From: Sipunculus nudus
Taxonomy: Eukaryota > Annelida > Sipuncula > Golfingiida > Sipunculidae
Reading direction: 5' to 3'
DNA: 64,000 nt
Assembly: GCA_026874595.1 (NCBI GenBank)
Contig: CM049322.1
Coordinates: forward strand, 36,453,840-36,517,839
The notes under the pieces are model-generated. The model saw only the letters and a program-made list of their open reading frames with translations, was not told the origin of the DNA and ran no database searches. The translations under genes were made by a program, and so were the position numbers. This document shows, one piece after another, positions 32,240 through 44,869 of this stretch (position 1 is the first letter of the stretch; every line of letters begins with the position of its first letter).

Positions 32240-35200
32240 AAAAAATTCTCGATATGTGACTGTAACAGCAACAAATCTAAAAGAAGACCATGGTATGACG
32301 TGACCTAGTGCATTGTTTGCTTAGAAAACCTGCATTTTCCAAAACCTGTGTAAACAATATCACAGACAAGGTTTGAATAAATCTTGAAACTGCAGCCAAA
32401 ACACATCCAAAATCCTATTATTTGATGCCAAATAAGAAGACGAAAATCATTGTCTAGGTCAAAAGGGAAAGGTCATTCGTCCCTGACTGCCAGATTCTTT
32501 GCTGACATATTTATGCATTATGAATTATCAGAGCATATGGTTTATATTGTAGTCAAGATGTACAGGTTATTGTGGTTGGGCAAGACAGGGGTGTACAGAG
32601 AGGCACACTGGAGATCTCCGGTAACTGCGATAACGGAACCATCAGTCTTTATCTGGGGATGAAAAACATGCCATAAACTGATGCAGTCAGCTGGATTATG
32701 CTGCCCCAGCCGAATATTCTACCCATACAACCTTGGGCATATTTTACTGGACTCGACCCCAGAGGCCAGGCTAGACACAGGAAAATTGTTAATAAAGTAT
32801 AGTCTTCCAAATTCTATTTCCATCTAAGTGTCTTTGTAGATAAAATATATTGCAGAGTTTGAATTGCATGAAGTGAATTATACATTAAAATGAAGGAAAT
32901 ATTGCTTCTTGTGGTATGTCTTGTGCATATATAGATTTTCTTGTCTGCCAGTCAATATTTAAAGAATATTTTAAAACAAAGAAATCACTGGCTGCAGCAG
33001 TTTTCTGAATGGTATAATGGTGAATGTAACCATGACTGCAACAAACACTTCAAATGTTGTACTACCTATGGTTGAATTAAAAATTATTTTTTAAGACACT
33101 GACATAATGATACATTAATAATTAATAGCATTATAATATATCAAGTACATTATATTTTCAATTCCAAGCAAATGTTCAAAGATTATTGTTCATAGAAAGA
33201 TAATCATTTTTTACATTTTCTAATCCATAAAAAATTTTTTATCTTTGCCATGTCCTAGTCTGTTTAGGTATTATCAAAAAGGTTTCTAAAACTGTCCCTT
33301 CTACAGAAGTTTAACTCAATTCAATGAAGTTTCATCTTGAATACCTAATATAGCACTTAGATGCTATTACAGTAAATGCCAAATGAGATTTCCATTGAAT
33401 TAGTTATCAAATATGAACAAGGAACTGATAATACTAATATGATTTTCACTTTGTATCATGACATATGTCTGAAAACTGGAGTTTTCTTATGTCCTTAATC
33501 CAAAACAAACAGATAATTACCATCATATTTTTTTAAATTTTAATCCCATTCATAAAATCTTATGTTCATTATGTTGTGAATGAACAAAAATACATAAGAA
33601 ACAGCCCATTATAGTGGTTTAACTCACTGTCACTGAATAAAAGCAGATATGGAAGGAGGAGGGTTCCAGGGGGTCTGGACCATTCTTTTTCCAGCAACTG
33701 CAATTTTTCTTTAAGGGTTTCAAAACAAGTTTTTGCAGCCTAAAACCCCCTTTTTCCCCTGACCTCAGGACCTTTTGAGGTTTTCTCATTTGTTTCCATG
33801 GGCTGGACCCCCTGCCACCTTTTCCAAAATCCTGGATAATTGTAGAAAGATTATCAGTGATGCTGGACACTCTCTAAATCCAATGATCAGATATCTTCTA
33901 AGTATCGATACACCAGTGCACCAGTGTGTGGTTACTGCTCTATATACAAGTGGATTAAGTTCCAGAACCAGGTGGTCAGAGATGCCATTCATCACAGATA
34001 CTTCTCCTGTCACTAACAATTAGATGGGACTGGCTGCAGGGAGAATTCTGCTGATCAGTGGGGCTGCAAGATGATTTACAGCCCAGTCTGCTGAAGATTA
34101 CTGTCTGCCCCAGATCAAATAGCCTACCATGGCCACAAGTATAGTTGTACATGGTCGTTACAGGGATAGCTCACAATAAGCACCACATGAATACCAGGGA
34201 TGTCCTTAGTGTCCTCAATAATCTTTTTTTTTCAATGGCAAGATCAAGTTTGTTTCTCATGTCAGTCCACTTTACTTTTTAATTCAATCCTCTTTTTCAT
34301 AGGCAATTTCATATGCCATGCCTGTCCTCTAAAATATTATAATTGAAATTCTTTTTTTTTAAATGAGAGAATATTTTATTTCATTATTTCATGTCTCTTC
34401 TCCTAAATAACAGAACTCTGTTATACATATCAAACTGCTATACCAGCAAATTAAATGAGATTAGATTGATTATCTAAAGAATACAGATATATATAAGCTT
34501 TAAGTAGCTTGTTCTCAATCCCTTAAATTTGATGCATGTTATATGTAACATTACTAGTGCAGGTCTTCCACATTCCTTTTCTATATACTTGCCGATGACA
34601 AAAAAACTTGCTAAAAACTTGCATTATCGGGGAAACCCAGTTAAAACGGTCCAAATGGCCGAAACCGCAAGTACAAGGGCCATGAGTCTTGAAGCAATGT
34701 CGTTCACAGGATCGAGTTCGCCTCTTAAATGGCATGGCTGGGTCTCCGCTGCTGGGATCGGTGGAAGAAATGTAGGTTGCTTCTGGCTTTGTGGCTGTGG
34801 ATGCTGTAGCTTTCTAAAAAGGACAACGGCTCAAGATGGACAGTGGCGCCCTCTGCGGCTCCCTGCTTGGCTTGGCGTGGCACTGCAACTGTTGGCTCAG
34901 AGAACATGCTTAAGGAGCGCACAGGGCTGAGGTCTTGACCACATCAACCTGTGGCTGCTCGATGAGTGTATACTTCTTTTGGCTTGGCTTTATATACTGT
35001 AAAACCTCAAAATTACAACACCGACAGGATCTACCCGGTAAATAAAATTGTCACATTTGGTCATCTAAGTGAGGTCTTACATAAAGAGGGAAAAACAATC
35101 AGGACCAAGAAAAAGTGGTCACTGTTTTGAGGTACTGGTCTCTAGACTGAGGTGGTCATTAAGAAAGGTTTCACATCTACACATTGATCCAGTGTCAATA

Positions 35201-36155
35201 ATTTATCTCAAACAAACAAAGCTGGCTTACATGGTACTGAGAGACTATAACTGAATGCTGAGTGTCACTTTCAATCAGAAGAATAAAGATCATTAATAAA
35301 CTCATACAGGGACATCTGGTAATACTGATGCAAATTTTTTACTTGTATTAAATTGCAATGTAGAAACAAATATAAATCTGGATGCCTGCTTAAATTCCTG
35401 AACTCAAAATGTTACATTTTAAATGCCTAGAGAGATGTGTAACATACATCTATGGCTATAGTCTTGAATTCAGATGAAATTGACACTCCAGGTCTTTGCC
35501 TGCAGTAGGGATTTGAGATCTGAACACCAAAATGGCTGCAGGGGTTGATTAAAGTTAATTACCTGCATCGAGTCAATTTTCCTTTGGAGGGATGCTGCTT
35601 AAGTGCCTGGACCATGGAAATTTATCATTTGCACTGAACACACACAATAATAGCATTGTGAACTAGGTATGAATGATAGCAGAGAGACTCAGAGAATTCA
35701 TGCTTTGGTATCGCAAGAGCAATGACGAGTGGCCACGAAGGTGCCTCTTATACCATACATCATTTGAATGACCTTTGACCTGGACAATTCCCCGTAAACC
35801 TCTAAAATCAATAAAGACTTCATACATGGCTGGTTCAAAAATTCTTTTCTCAAGCAAGTGCAGAAAAACTATCCACAGAAGCACATACACAGAAGGATTA
35901 AAAATGATGGCTTATATCATTCTATAAACCCCTGGGAAATATAAATCCTGGATACATGGACATAATCCCAAAGTCATGGTACTGATCGGCAATTTTTCAA
36001 ACAAATACACCTGCTGAACTCATAACTTTTTATTCTATACTCAGGATTTTAATTGATGACTTCCATGTCATGCCTGAACTCATGAATCAACCTATAAAAC
36101 CTTGTCACATGTCTTATAATAATACCGCATTTTCACCATATCCTAGCTGTTTATA
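32240..36155. other. Unassigned; G/C-rich island at 34560-34960
   Basis: The island is open on both strands (the plus frame 34529-34930 is 133 codons) but shows no motif. The rest is AT-rich. Confidence 0.4.
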
Positions 36156-36173
36156 ATATAATCATTACAAATT

Positions 36174-36398
36174 GGCTCTATTGATGAAAGTGATATGTAT
36201 AATGTAATTATAATCCAGGCTAAAAGATATATTGACCAGTGTAGAATTAATAATCAGAAGCCTAACATACAAGCATTTAGAAATTTTTTATATGAATATG
36301 TAAGAATTGAATACAAAGTAGCGGAAAAGAATAAGAAATTAGAAAGTTTTAGAAAACGATGGTCAATGTATTTAAAAAATCATGAAATGATAAGCTAG
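36174..36398 (+). pseudogene. C-terminal fragment of an L1/Tx1-like LINE ORF2
   Basis: From the first base of the insertion, the frame GGC TCT ATT GAT GAA stays open to TAG at 36396-36398. It encodes about 74 residues, including IIIQAKRYIDQCRINNQKPN and FRKRWSMY. This basic tail after an [I/L]-x-x-AK-x-[F/Y]-I-x-x-C pattern is typical of the extreme C terminus of L1/Tx1 ORF2. The full-length element's ORF2 ends in a related but clearly different segment. The endonuclease and reverse transcriptase domains are missing, so it is non-functional. Confidence 0.85.
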
Positions 36399-36573
36399 GG
36401 GTGGTTTAGTGTTTTACATGTTTTAGTATCCCAGTCATTTGATGAACTTAGAATCGTCCATAAAGCAGTTGTGTCTAAAATACTCTTATAATGTATTGTT
36501 TCTGTTTTGGTATAATGTGTTATATGTACATTTGATGTATATTTTGTGGAGTGCAATAAAAAAAAAAAAAATA
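36174..36573 (+). mobile_element. 5'-truncated LINE insertion with perfect 16-bp TSD
   Basis: About 400 bases bounded by identical direct repeats ATAATCATTACAAATT at 36158-36173 and 36574-36589. The insert begins inside the last part of an ORF2, continues through a 3' UTR and ends in AATAAA and an A-run (36558-36571). A perfect target duplication with a 5' truncation is the classic product of target-primed reverse transcription. The 3' UTR does not match that of the full-length LINE at 18.5-24.3 kb, so this is a separate lineage. Confidence 0.9.
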
Positions 36574-36594
36574 ATAATCATTACAAATTATGAA

Positions 36595-38515
36595 TTGTTC
36601 AAAAGCAATTCACTGAAAAACAAAATAATGGTACCACTTATACATCTTTGGTGAAAATTTGTAATGTGGTGAAAACTTGTGATCTGGTAAATGCTTCCCT
36701 TAGTTCAAAGTTTGAATTCTGAATTATTTGAAAATTAAGAAATAAATGAACTTTTTAAATTTAAACCCCACTTGGTAGTAGAAGTGCATGTTGTAATTTG
36801 GTTAAATCCTAAAATGCTATAAAACCTTATAATCCTAATAAACACTATAAATTTTGAATTACTGAGATAAGCAGTTAAAGAAAATGATATTGCCAATTTG
36901 ATCAAATGCTTTAATTTACAAAAAGCATGCATTTTTTATAATTTGGAAATTAGCCAATTAATGTAAAATTTAATTCTTAAGACACAATTTGGGTGAATTG
37001 GCAATCAGGGGTTTGTCTCAAACCCCCTTATTAGAAATCTTGAAATCCTTGTCAAGTTTGATGAGTACATGCTAACTTCACCAATCACCATAATCATGAC
37101 TTAAGCCATGTTCACATACGCTCCATAAGCAGCGGTTATGCTATGCTCATCTATTTGCTCCTCTGTAACTGCTGCATGAAACTGCTGTTGTCTGTCAGGT
37201 TTGGCCACCAGGCTGTGCTGTCTCTGTGTAATTCTCTCCTGTGTAATATTTAACCAATCATGTTGCAGGCATCTAAACAGATGTTCTTGGAGGTGCTTGT
37301 TGATTCAATGCACTGCAGTCGAAAGTGCTTGGTAACACAGATTTTTTCCATCCCCCCATTGGGGTCGTGGCCTGATGTCACAGTTATACCCAACTGTTTG
37401 CAAATTTCCTTTCTTGCACTGCTGCACAACAAATTCTGCATGGGTGCAGCCATCTTTGATTACACACTGAGTCAATCAGATTTTGCTTTACAGGGCGTTT
37501 GGTTTGCTGGGTGTTTCCTGAGCCCCTGGTGGCCTAACCTGTAAAATCATTCAATTTCTCACTTCATGTGACTGGAAGGTCCCTGCTCACATGCTGTGTT
37601 CATGCAGAGCTTAGTGTTCACACTTAACGTATGTTCCCTGAGTATGATATCACGTACCATTTTGTTGCCTCCAAATCCATGTTCTGTTCACACTACACCA
37701 GACTACTCAAAATTCATTTTGATTTGCATCAAGTCAAACCATATGGGGAGGTAGTTTTGATACCAAATTCAAGCATGTGGCATTCCCAACAATGCAGTGT
37801 GTATATGCGATAACTGACCTCATCATGAATTTTAAGTGACCTTATTAGCATATTCATTTAATGAATAATCATAAGAATAACTGTTCCATGCAGCCAATCA
37901 GGTTGCTGATATTACTGTAAATCATGAGTCACCTGACCATGACATAATCTGCATAATTTGGGAGACCTCTCCCAAACAGAACATATGTAGTCTGTACCAG
38001 TACCCTTGTCGAGCATGTTTTCCTGGATATCTTTTTCATACAAATTAGAGAGTATAAAAAGTTCTAGGCAAAAGGTTGAAGGGGCCATTCCTCTGACTAC
38101 CATGTGAATAATTATGTCTTGCCTGCATGGCACGTAATTCATATAAGCTGTCTCAAGGAAGACCTTCTGTGTAGGAGCGTTTTGAGGCTCATTATAATGA
38201 TTATATAGGTCAAAAGGGCGGGGCATAAGGGCTTTGGTGGTGAGGTCAATTGTATGCACATCAAATATTATTTCAACAGACATACACAACAGAAGAATAG
38301 TTACAGGTATATATGTGCAGTTACATATCTGAATCAACCTGAAGTATGGGAATTCACCTTTCCAACCTTTCTCACCATTCAATTAAACAAAACACAAAGT
38401 TACCATGCAGTCATGAATATTCATATACATATTTCAATCTCAACTATAGTGGCAATTGAGTCCTAAGGGGTTTAAGCCTCCAAATTAAAAGCCACAGATC
38501 CTGATGATACACTGT
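36595..38515. other. Unassigned; includes a 156-codon minus-strand frame
   Basis: The minus-strand frame 37912-38382 is the longest outside the LINE but has no recognisable domain. The patch 37080-37640 is G/C-richer and contains GTTCACA motifs at both ends. Confidence 0.35.
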
Positions 38516-38521
38516 ATGGAT

Positions 38522-38835
38522 AGTGTTTTTTTTTTCTTTTTCTTTTTAAAGGATAGGTCCATGGCCTGTTGGTGGGGCTGTCTATTGAATGAGGATGAAG
38601 GTATTCATATGATAAGGATGATATGTTATTATTATTATTACTCCTTCTGGATTTCAGGTTTTTATTATGCACAGGGTTAGGATAAATCAAAAAGTCATAA
38701 CATGTCATTAAGGCATACTGTAAGAACGAATCAACCAAGATTTCACCATTATGCTATTGAGGCATTGGTGGGGTTCTAACTTGGGACCTTCCGCTCCAAA
38801 GTCCAATGCCTTAACCATTTGGCCACATCCTGCCC
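38522..38835 (-). mobile_element. SINE C, complete copy with tRNA(Ser/Leu)-like head
   Basis: Read on the minus strand from 38835, the head starts GGGCAGGATGTGGCCAAATG with a canonical box A (TGGCCAAATGGTTAAGGC) followed by ATTGGACTTTGGAG. It resembles a type II (Ser/Leu) tRNA. Box B is decayed (AGTTAGAACCC). The body includes CCCTGTGCATAATAAAAACC and CATCCTCATTCAATAGACAG, and the 3' end is an A-rich tail (T-run at 38525 on the plus strand). Not a functional tRNA gene: the anticodon stem does not pair. Confidence 0.75.
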
Positions 38836-38935
38836 TGTTTGAACAGTGTTACAAAATATCAGACATTCTCTTCTGGTTTGATCAAATTCCCTAACTGGAA
38901 AAAGTGAAAGTTATTCTCCACATTCTTTGTACATA

Positions 38936-39055
38936 TTCCAGGATAACATTCATTAAAGATTCCAGGATAACATTCATTAAAGATTCCAGGATAACATTCA
39001 TTAAGGATTTCAGGATAACATTCATTAAAGATTCCAGGATAACATTCATTAAAGT
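38936..39055 (+). repeat. 24-bp tandem repeat, five units
   Basis: TTCCAGGATAACATTCATTA then AAGA repeated five times with only a few substitutions. Likely variable in length between individuals. Confidence 0.92.
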
Positions 39056-39711
39056 TTCCTATACCTCTATTTCATAATATATTTACGCAACCGATAATGT
39101 GAATGTTATGATCTCACCTTAAAAATGCATGATCCATGAAAACAGGTTATCCACGAACATTTTTTCAAGACATAATTAAGTAAAAAAAGTTAACAATATG
39201 TATTAGCTAAATCATTACTCTGGGGTCAAACCCATTGCATATTTAAATTCAGTTCTAGTAATTCTGATTACCCTTAAGAAAACCCTCTCTGCAGTTATTG
39301 TTAAAACCTCTGTAAACATACAACAAAAGCTGGGAAAGACACAAAATCTGAGTCTTAAATCTAAGATTTATCTGCACAGTAAATTCGTCTACATAAAAAT
39401 GTGTATCTTTTCTTAACCCTTAATACATAGCATTGGTATAAAAGCATACTGTACTGTTACTGTGAGCAGAAAAAATTATTATTCCAATCGAACTGCCAAT
39501 CACTTAAAAATTCTTGGCAGTTAATACCCTTACCCAACATCACATGGTTACACATAGGTCTTACTCTGTTTGATTTATTTTATTAGCAACTAGGTTTTGC
39601 CAAGAGACAGTTTGGTGATTTATAACCCAACAGTATGATATAAATATTGATAATTTATGAACATGTTGACTTCTCTGTAATTGGGCCCCTGAAAGTGGTC
39701 ATGCTTTTTTG

Positions 39712-39715
<4 letters not shown>

Positions 39716-39761
<46 letters not shown>
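39716..39761. repeat. (TA)n microsatellite
   Basis: About 22 TA dinucleotides without interruption. Confidence 0.95.
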
Positions 39762-39762
<1 letters not shown>

Positions 39763-42384
39763 TTAATTATTCTAATGGGTCACACATCTTCTGTTATACA
39801 GCTTTCCACTGTTGTTTTTGAAGTGCTGCAATAAAATATATTTGTTTCTCACATAAATTTGAATTAACTATCTGCATATTCCACATATATAAATGTAAAT
39901 GTGAATTAATCATCTTTCTTATTTGCCAAACTTTTCCGTTCTTCTGTTAAAAAAGAAAAATACCCTAAAAAACATGGACATTAGTGTTGAAATTGAATAT
40001 GAACTTATCATCTGATTAACCATATCAAATTTATGACCGTCTTCATCTAAACTAGAAATACAATGAAATATATTTACAGGTAAAAAATGTAATGATAAGA
40101 AAGGCTGCAATTTAGAGAAAGTAAAGAAATGGAAATGTGCGGGTTCTAAACTCACAAAAACTTTTCATAGAAAAGCACACAGGAAAAAAGTAAAGGTATC
40201 ACTAGTCACAGAAAATCATAGTATCCCATAATTCTGGCCCAATTTTATAGTACTAGCAAGAAAACCCTCAGCCACTGGCAGGTGCCACTTTCCTAAGAGG
40301 TCTTTTAATAAAAGAAATAAAGTGAGCTGACATATAGACACACAATCTCTGCAGGCTCGTAGGGGTTTGATTGGAATACCCTCCAGGGAGTCAAGATTGC
40401 AAGAAAATGATGGAAAATTGAGGAAGCTGGAGATTAAAGCCTCTTTTTTAACTTTCTTCTGTAATCAACTACAGACAGTTGAACCTTATTTAGTGTGAAA
40501 CAATTTTTGCTAGAAATTCCTGATGAACCTTTGATTCAATTGAGAAAAAAATGAGTTTACATTCAACCTGTAGTTGAATGATTTATATATTTCCTCTGGT
40601 TTTAATTTACTTTTGTTTTACGTACCAGGCATACAAGCCTGTTTAGTGAGCGAACACAATGTCCATAAATCTAGAGCTACTTCACTTATGGCCTACTCTC
40701 TGCAGTCAGTGTGTCTGCATTTAGTACATTGTTGCTCTAAGGAGTTAAAACCAGTGTTTTAATGACCAACTCATATGCATGCCACTGACACTTTTGTATT
40801 TTTTTGTTTTTTTTTTGTTGATTAAATATTAACAAGCAAAAGTAATTTCCCTTGCAATGAGTTACAACACCTGTAGTTATGGTTTATGTATATTTATATA
40901 TGCATAATGTAAGTGTATTAATAGTATTTCCTTGCCACCACAATATTACACAACACCCTGATGCTTGCATGCTGATCTGGTCCACCACGCTGCATACCTA
41001 AGCTTTTTAACACCTTTTCATTGCAACAATATCAGTAAATTTTCACACTCAATCATGAAATTTGATGCTTTGACCTTTGTTTTGCTAATATCTCTCTTTC
41101 TCTGCTTCAAAAATAAAGAAGACAACTACACTTCAGTATTTTTTTACTAACTTATTTTACTTTTTTTTACTGTACAATTTTTAAACTATTTTTTACTACT
41201 GTACATTCTTTTTAATTTTTACTAATTTTAAAAGTATCTTTTTGCAGATGGTTAAAAAAACAGCAAGTTTTCAATGAAAAAATATGCCTAGCTTGCCATT
41301 TGATATTAATTTATATGCAAGTTTTTACAACAGTTTTGAGGATTTATTCATGAGAATTGGTGAAGCAGCTTATATAAGCAGCTTTGACAGTACTCCTTCC
41401 CCTGTGCTCAGGAGATCATAACATTCAATGTGTACTGGACGGCAAAAAGATAGGTCTCAACTTGAGTGTCAGTAAAAAACGTGATTAAAGAGTTTCTGTG
41501 GAGAGTGATGGACACTTCCTTTGACGGGCTATAGTGATTTCCTGCCATGTGGCTTGAAAAGCGTTTGGCAGCGGTACAGTCAGAATCCCTGCGACCGACC
41601 TTCTCTCGATATCCAGTGAGCCTGACAGCGAAACACCATTTCATCAATGTGAAGCAAGTTTTCAAGGAATCCGGGCCCCACCATATATCACAAACACAAT
41701 CATGCCTTCCTCTTCACTCGCTTGCATTTATCTTGCAGATGGCATATTTTCACGCAATCTACTAAAGTGGTAGACATGGATACCGAATACAAAGAAGGTT
41801 CCCCAGTGCAGGCGTCAAGGTTTTCTCAATGAGAACTATACAGGAAATGGACACGTTGGTGGGATTTACTGTCTGGGTCCTTTGGCGACTTCAGTAAAGA
41901 GACTCGTTGGTCAATATCTGGGCTACCCATAATATTAGCATAGACTGAAGTAAAGGACCATTTGCTTTCTGGTTTAAAGGCCCGACTTTCTATGCCTCAT
42001 AAAGCACATATTCAACTGCCTTTGGATGGGCAGTTACTCTTATACCAAAACTGAAAGCAGCTTGAGTACCATACCAGTACATGGACAAACATACACAAAT
42101 TCATATATGATTTACAATCTGGACTTAATAAATATATTTTATCACTTGTATGTTCCATATGTTGGTACTGATAGCCAGACCATGTTTGTTTATTTGGGCA
42201 TTAAGTTTTTTTAAATATTCTGATTTGCTGATTTTTCTTCTGCCTCAATGTGAGAGTCACTGAAATTTTCAGACTGTTTAGGAAACTGTTCTTGTCGGTG
42301 GTATTCACCATGCTTAGATTAGATGAAAATGAGTGCTCATTTAAATGGTTAACTGCTTGTTTCTGAAAACCCTAACCACTGTTA

Positions 42385-42480
42385 CAATAAACTTTATTTA
42401 TTTTAGAAGGATTAATTGTTTATTTTATATGGATTAATTGTACAACTAGTTATAATAACTTACATTAGAGTCTATACCAT
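42385..42480 (-). mobile_element. Possible SINE B tail fragment
   Basis: The segment TTTTATATGGATTAATTGTA then CAACTAGTTATAATAAC resembles the SINE B tail as read on the plus strand at 30.48-30.53 kb. The rest is too diverged to align by eye. Confidence 0.4.
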
Positions 42481-43675
42481 ATGTCTGTGTTTATATAATT
42501 AGAAGGATGGAGATGACAGTCTGTGGGATAAACACAGCTGGTCTCTCCAGGAGAAACCAGTGACATTCCAGTCTGTTTAAACCAGGGTTGGCTAACCTAG
42601 GGTAGAACAGGTAATGCTGACAGTAAGTTGCCAAACTGGCACATCCTGAAAGAAGCCTATATAAAGGACCTCTAAGTAAGATCAGTAACATTTCTAATGT
42701 ATCAATAGAGGTGGTTTAGCCCCTCCCTCCCCCCCCCCAACAAAAAAATAAAAAAAATACATGGATAACCACATCATGCAGCCAGTAAGTGAAACAGAAA
42801 GTTTATTTAACTTTAAAATAAAAAATAAAGTTTATCGGTTATTTTTGGAACCCTTTAATTTTTTATTCAAATTCAATATTCTTGAAGATTTACAGAACCA
42901 AGTGTTTTGAGGGTGGTTCTTTTTCACTAAATATAAGGGATGATAAACACTCTTCCTGAAATTAATCCTTTTTTCTGTGCAAGCATGTGATAAAATTTTC
43001 AATAAGGCTATGTGGTAAAAATTTCTAGTCTAGCACAACTATGTAGCTGAGACCATTCTAGCTGATGGCATTCCAAAACCATGGAAACAAGAAATCTTGA
43101 GAGAAATAAAAGCCATTACACCACAAGCATACAAGCAAAAGCTGCAAGGCAAAGTTTAATTTCATCATCAAAACATTTCATCATCAGAAGATTTTCAGAT
43201 TCATATTATTAGCAAAACGTGATATCAGTGACCAGAATTATGTTGAGCCCTTTGGGAAAACATTCTGAGCATAAGGAAATCCATTTTGGAGTTATTACAT
43301 CAACAACGGTAAAAACAGTCCAGTTCTGATGTAATCAATACAAGGGTCTATATTTCTCTTGGATGGATATTTCATTGAAATTTAAGTAAATGGATCTGTT
43401 GGGATACCAGTTTTTCCAAATGCTTGCGGTGCCTACCACTGGAGGGAGAAAGAGACGAAGCAAACAGGAAATGGATCAATACAAAGTTCTTGCGACACTC
43501 TGCAGTAACCACAAGAGGCCTTGCGGTCAATCGTCTGATTCCTATCCGCACAGGAAACAACAATAAATTTCTTAAATGCATAAGCAGCACTTCATGAGGG
43601 ACTTTTCCCCTAGAGGGCACTAAAGGTATCTCGTCATACTGAGATTTGCGGGGATCTTCATACACAGGCTCTCAC

Positions 43676-43753
43676 CTTCATTACCGTTTCCCATAGGCTT
43701 TTCGTTGATACGAGCCCGTAAAAAATTGACTGTGACCCTCATGTGATGCTGTT
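43676..43753 (-). other. Candidate 78-base exon, phase 1-1
   Basis: On the minus strand, CCTCTTCTTTAG| precedes an open 78-base segment ending GAAG|GTGAGAG. The one open frame encodes residues such as HHMRVTVNFLRARINEKPMG and would be in phase 1 at both ends, like the Ig exon at 11.85-12.13 kb. No known domain is visible, so this is only a splice-site-based guess. Confidence 0.2.
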
Positions 43754-44269
43754 CTAAAGAAGAGGTTTTTGTTGGTGATAGCGCAAAATCTCCACTACAG
43801 TTACCAGATCTCTTTCTTTATGTTTTTCATCATTTCCACCTGCTTGTTACTGGTCTAATTGTTTGAGTCTCACTTTTTAATGGTCCAATATAATTGGCTA
43901 ACACATCTGCTTTTTCACCACATTTAACAAACTTACAGAAATTTTGTTCTAGCTGCTTTTGTGAGTAGATCCAATTACCATAAACTGGTGACATTTTTCA
44001 AGAACTGATCAGGCCCAATTTAACTCAATGTTGGCATGCTGACATGGTTATATATTATGTGTAAAAGTGGTATATTATTTCATTTTTGTTACCAAATGCA
44101 AATCATTTTTCCAACCTTAAAAACTATGAGATTCTTAATTTCCAACATCATTCACTCTGTAGGTTACAGCATATTGATCCAAGCATGATCACCAAGAATT
44201 AATTTTGGGTCTCAAAGGAAATTTCACAGGGACTTGTCTGGAAGTAGAAAAAGTACCTTCTAAGTCAAC

Positions 44270-44375
44270 ATTTTTTTTTAAATAAAAGAAAAGTCAATCC
44301 ATGGCCAGTATTGGTGGCATTATCTACTGAATGGTGCCATAAAAGACGAATAATCAAGAGGTCAAAACCTGTCAT
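44270..44375 (-). mobile_element. SINE C 3'-end fragment
   Basis: A T-run, then TCAATCCATGGCCAGTATTG, GGTGGCATTATCTACTGAAT and GAATAATCAAGAGGTC. Matches the tail of the 38.5-kb copy, with an internal deletion. Confidence 0.6.
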
Positions 44376-44394
44376 TTATACATAATTGTGAATC

Positions 44395-44865
44395 AGATCT
44401 GGAGTCAAAACCTAACTGGAATTGAAGGGAAAATTGCATAAACTGGAATTGAATTGAAAAATTATATATTAAATTAAACTGGAAGTGAAATTTAAGGTTC
44501 AAACAAATTGAACTGAATTAATAAACAAGTGTTCCAGCTCTTCATTTTCCTTGGTGTCACTCAATAGAAGTTGCTCGATCTTTTCTTGGAAATGTTTCTT
44601 CTGCAGATAAGCCATGTAGGGTATTAAAGTTAACCTAATCAAAGCCTCACATAAATGTCACAATGGCTATGGTCAGCAGCTGAAATACTGCTATAATCTT
44701 TGTTACTGAATTTTGGGTATCAGCATGTGTCAAAAAAATGTCTTGTATTCTAAAGAAACCAGCTTTTGAAAATTGAATTTATATTTCCCCCAATAACTGA
44801 CCTGCAATTGAATTTTCTTACATTTGAACTGAATTGGAATTGAAAAATCTTAATTGAATCCTTGT
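44395..44865 (-). repeat. Dispersed repeat E, copy 2
   Basis: The reverse complement contains AAAATTCAGTAACAAA, TATTTCAGCTG and TAGCCATTGTGA between runs of AATTCAATTCCAATT, as in 6390-6965. Confidence 0.65.
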
Positions 44866-44869
44866 CTGT

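Larger units (their letters stand above)
39765..44265. other. Unassigned; CpG-richer patches at 41.35-42.0 and 43.37-43.76 kb
   Basis: The two patches contrast with the surrounding AT-rich DNA and hold no repeat seen elsewhere in the window. The remainder shows nothing recognisable apart from the possible SINE B tail. Confidence 0.4.

Noticed and set aside
34529-34930. 133-codon plus-strand frame
   Set aside because: In a G/C-richer patch where stops are rarer, and the opposite strand is also open. No motif.
37912-38382. 156-codon minus-strand open frame
   Set aside because: The longest frame outside the LINE, but no domain, no signal peptide and no splice context. A frame of this length is expected by chance in 64 kb.
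38760-38835. Functional tRNA gene on the minus strand
   Set aside because: Box B is mutated and the anticodon stem does not pair. It is joined to a SINE body, so it is a SINE head.
38940-39060. CRISPR-like array
   Set aside because: The 24-bp repeats are contiguous with no spacers and the DNA is eukaryotic.
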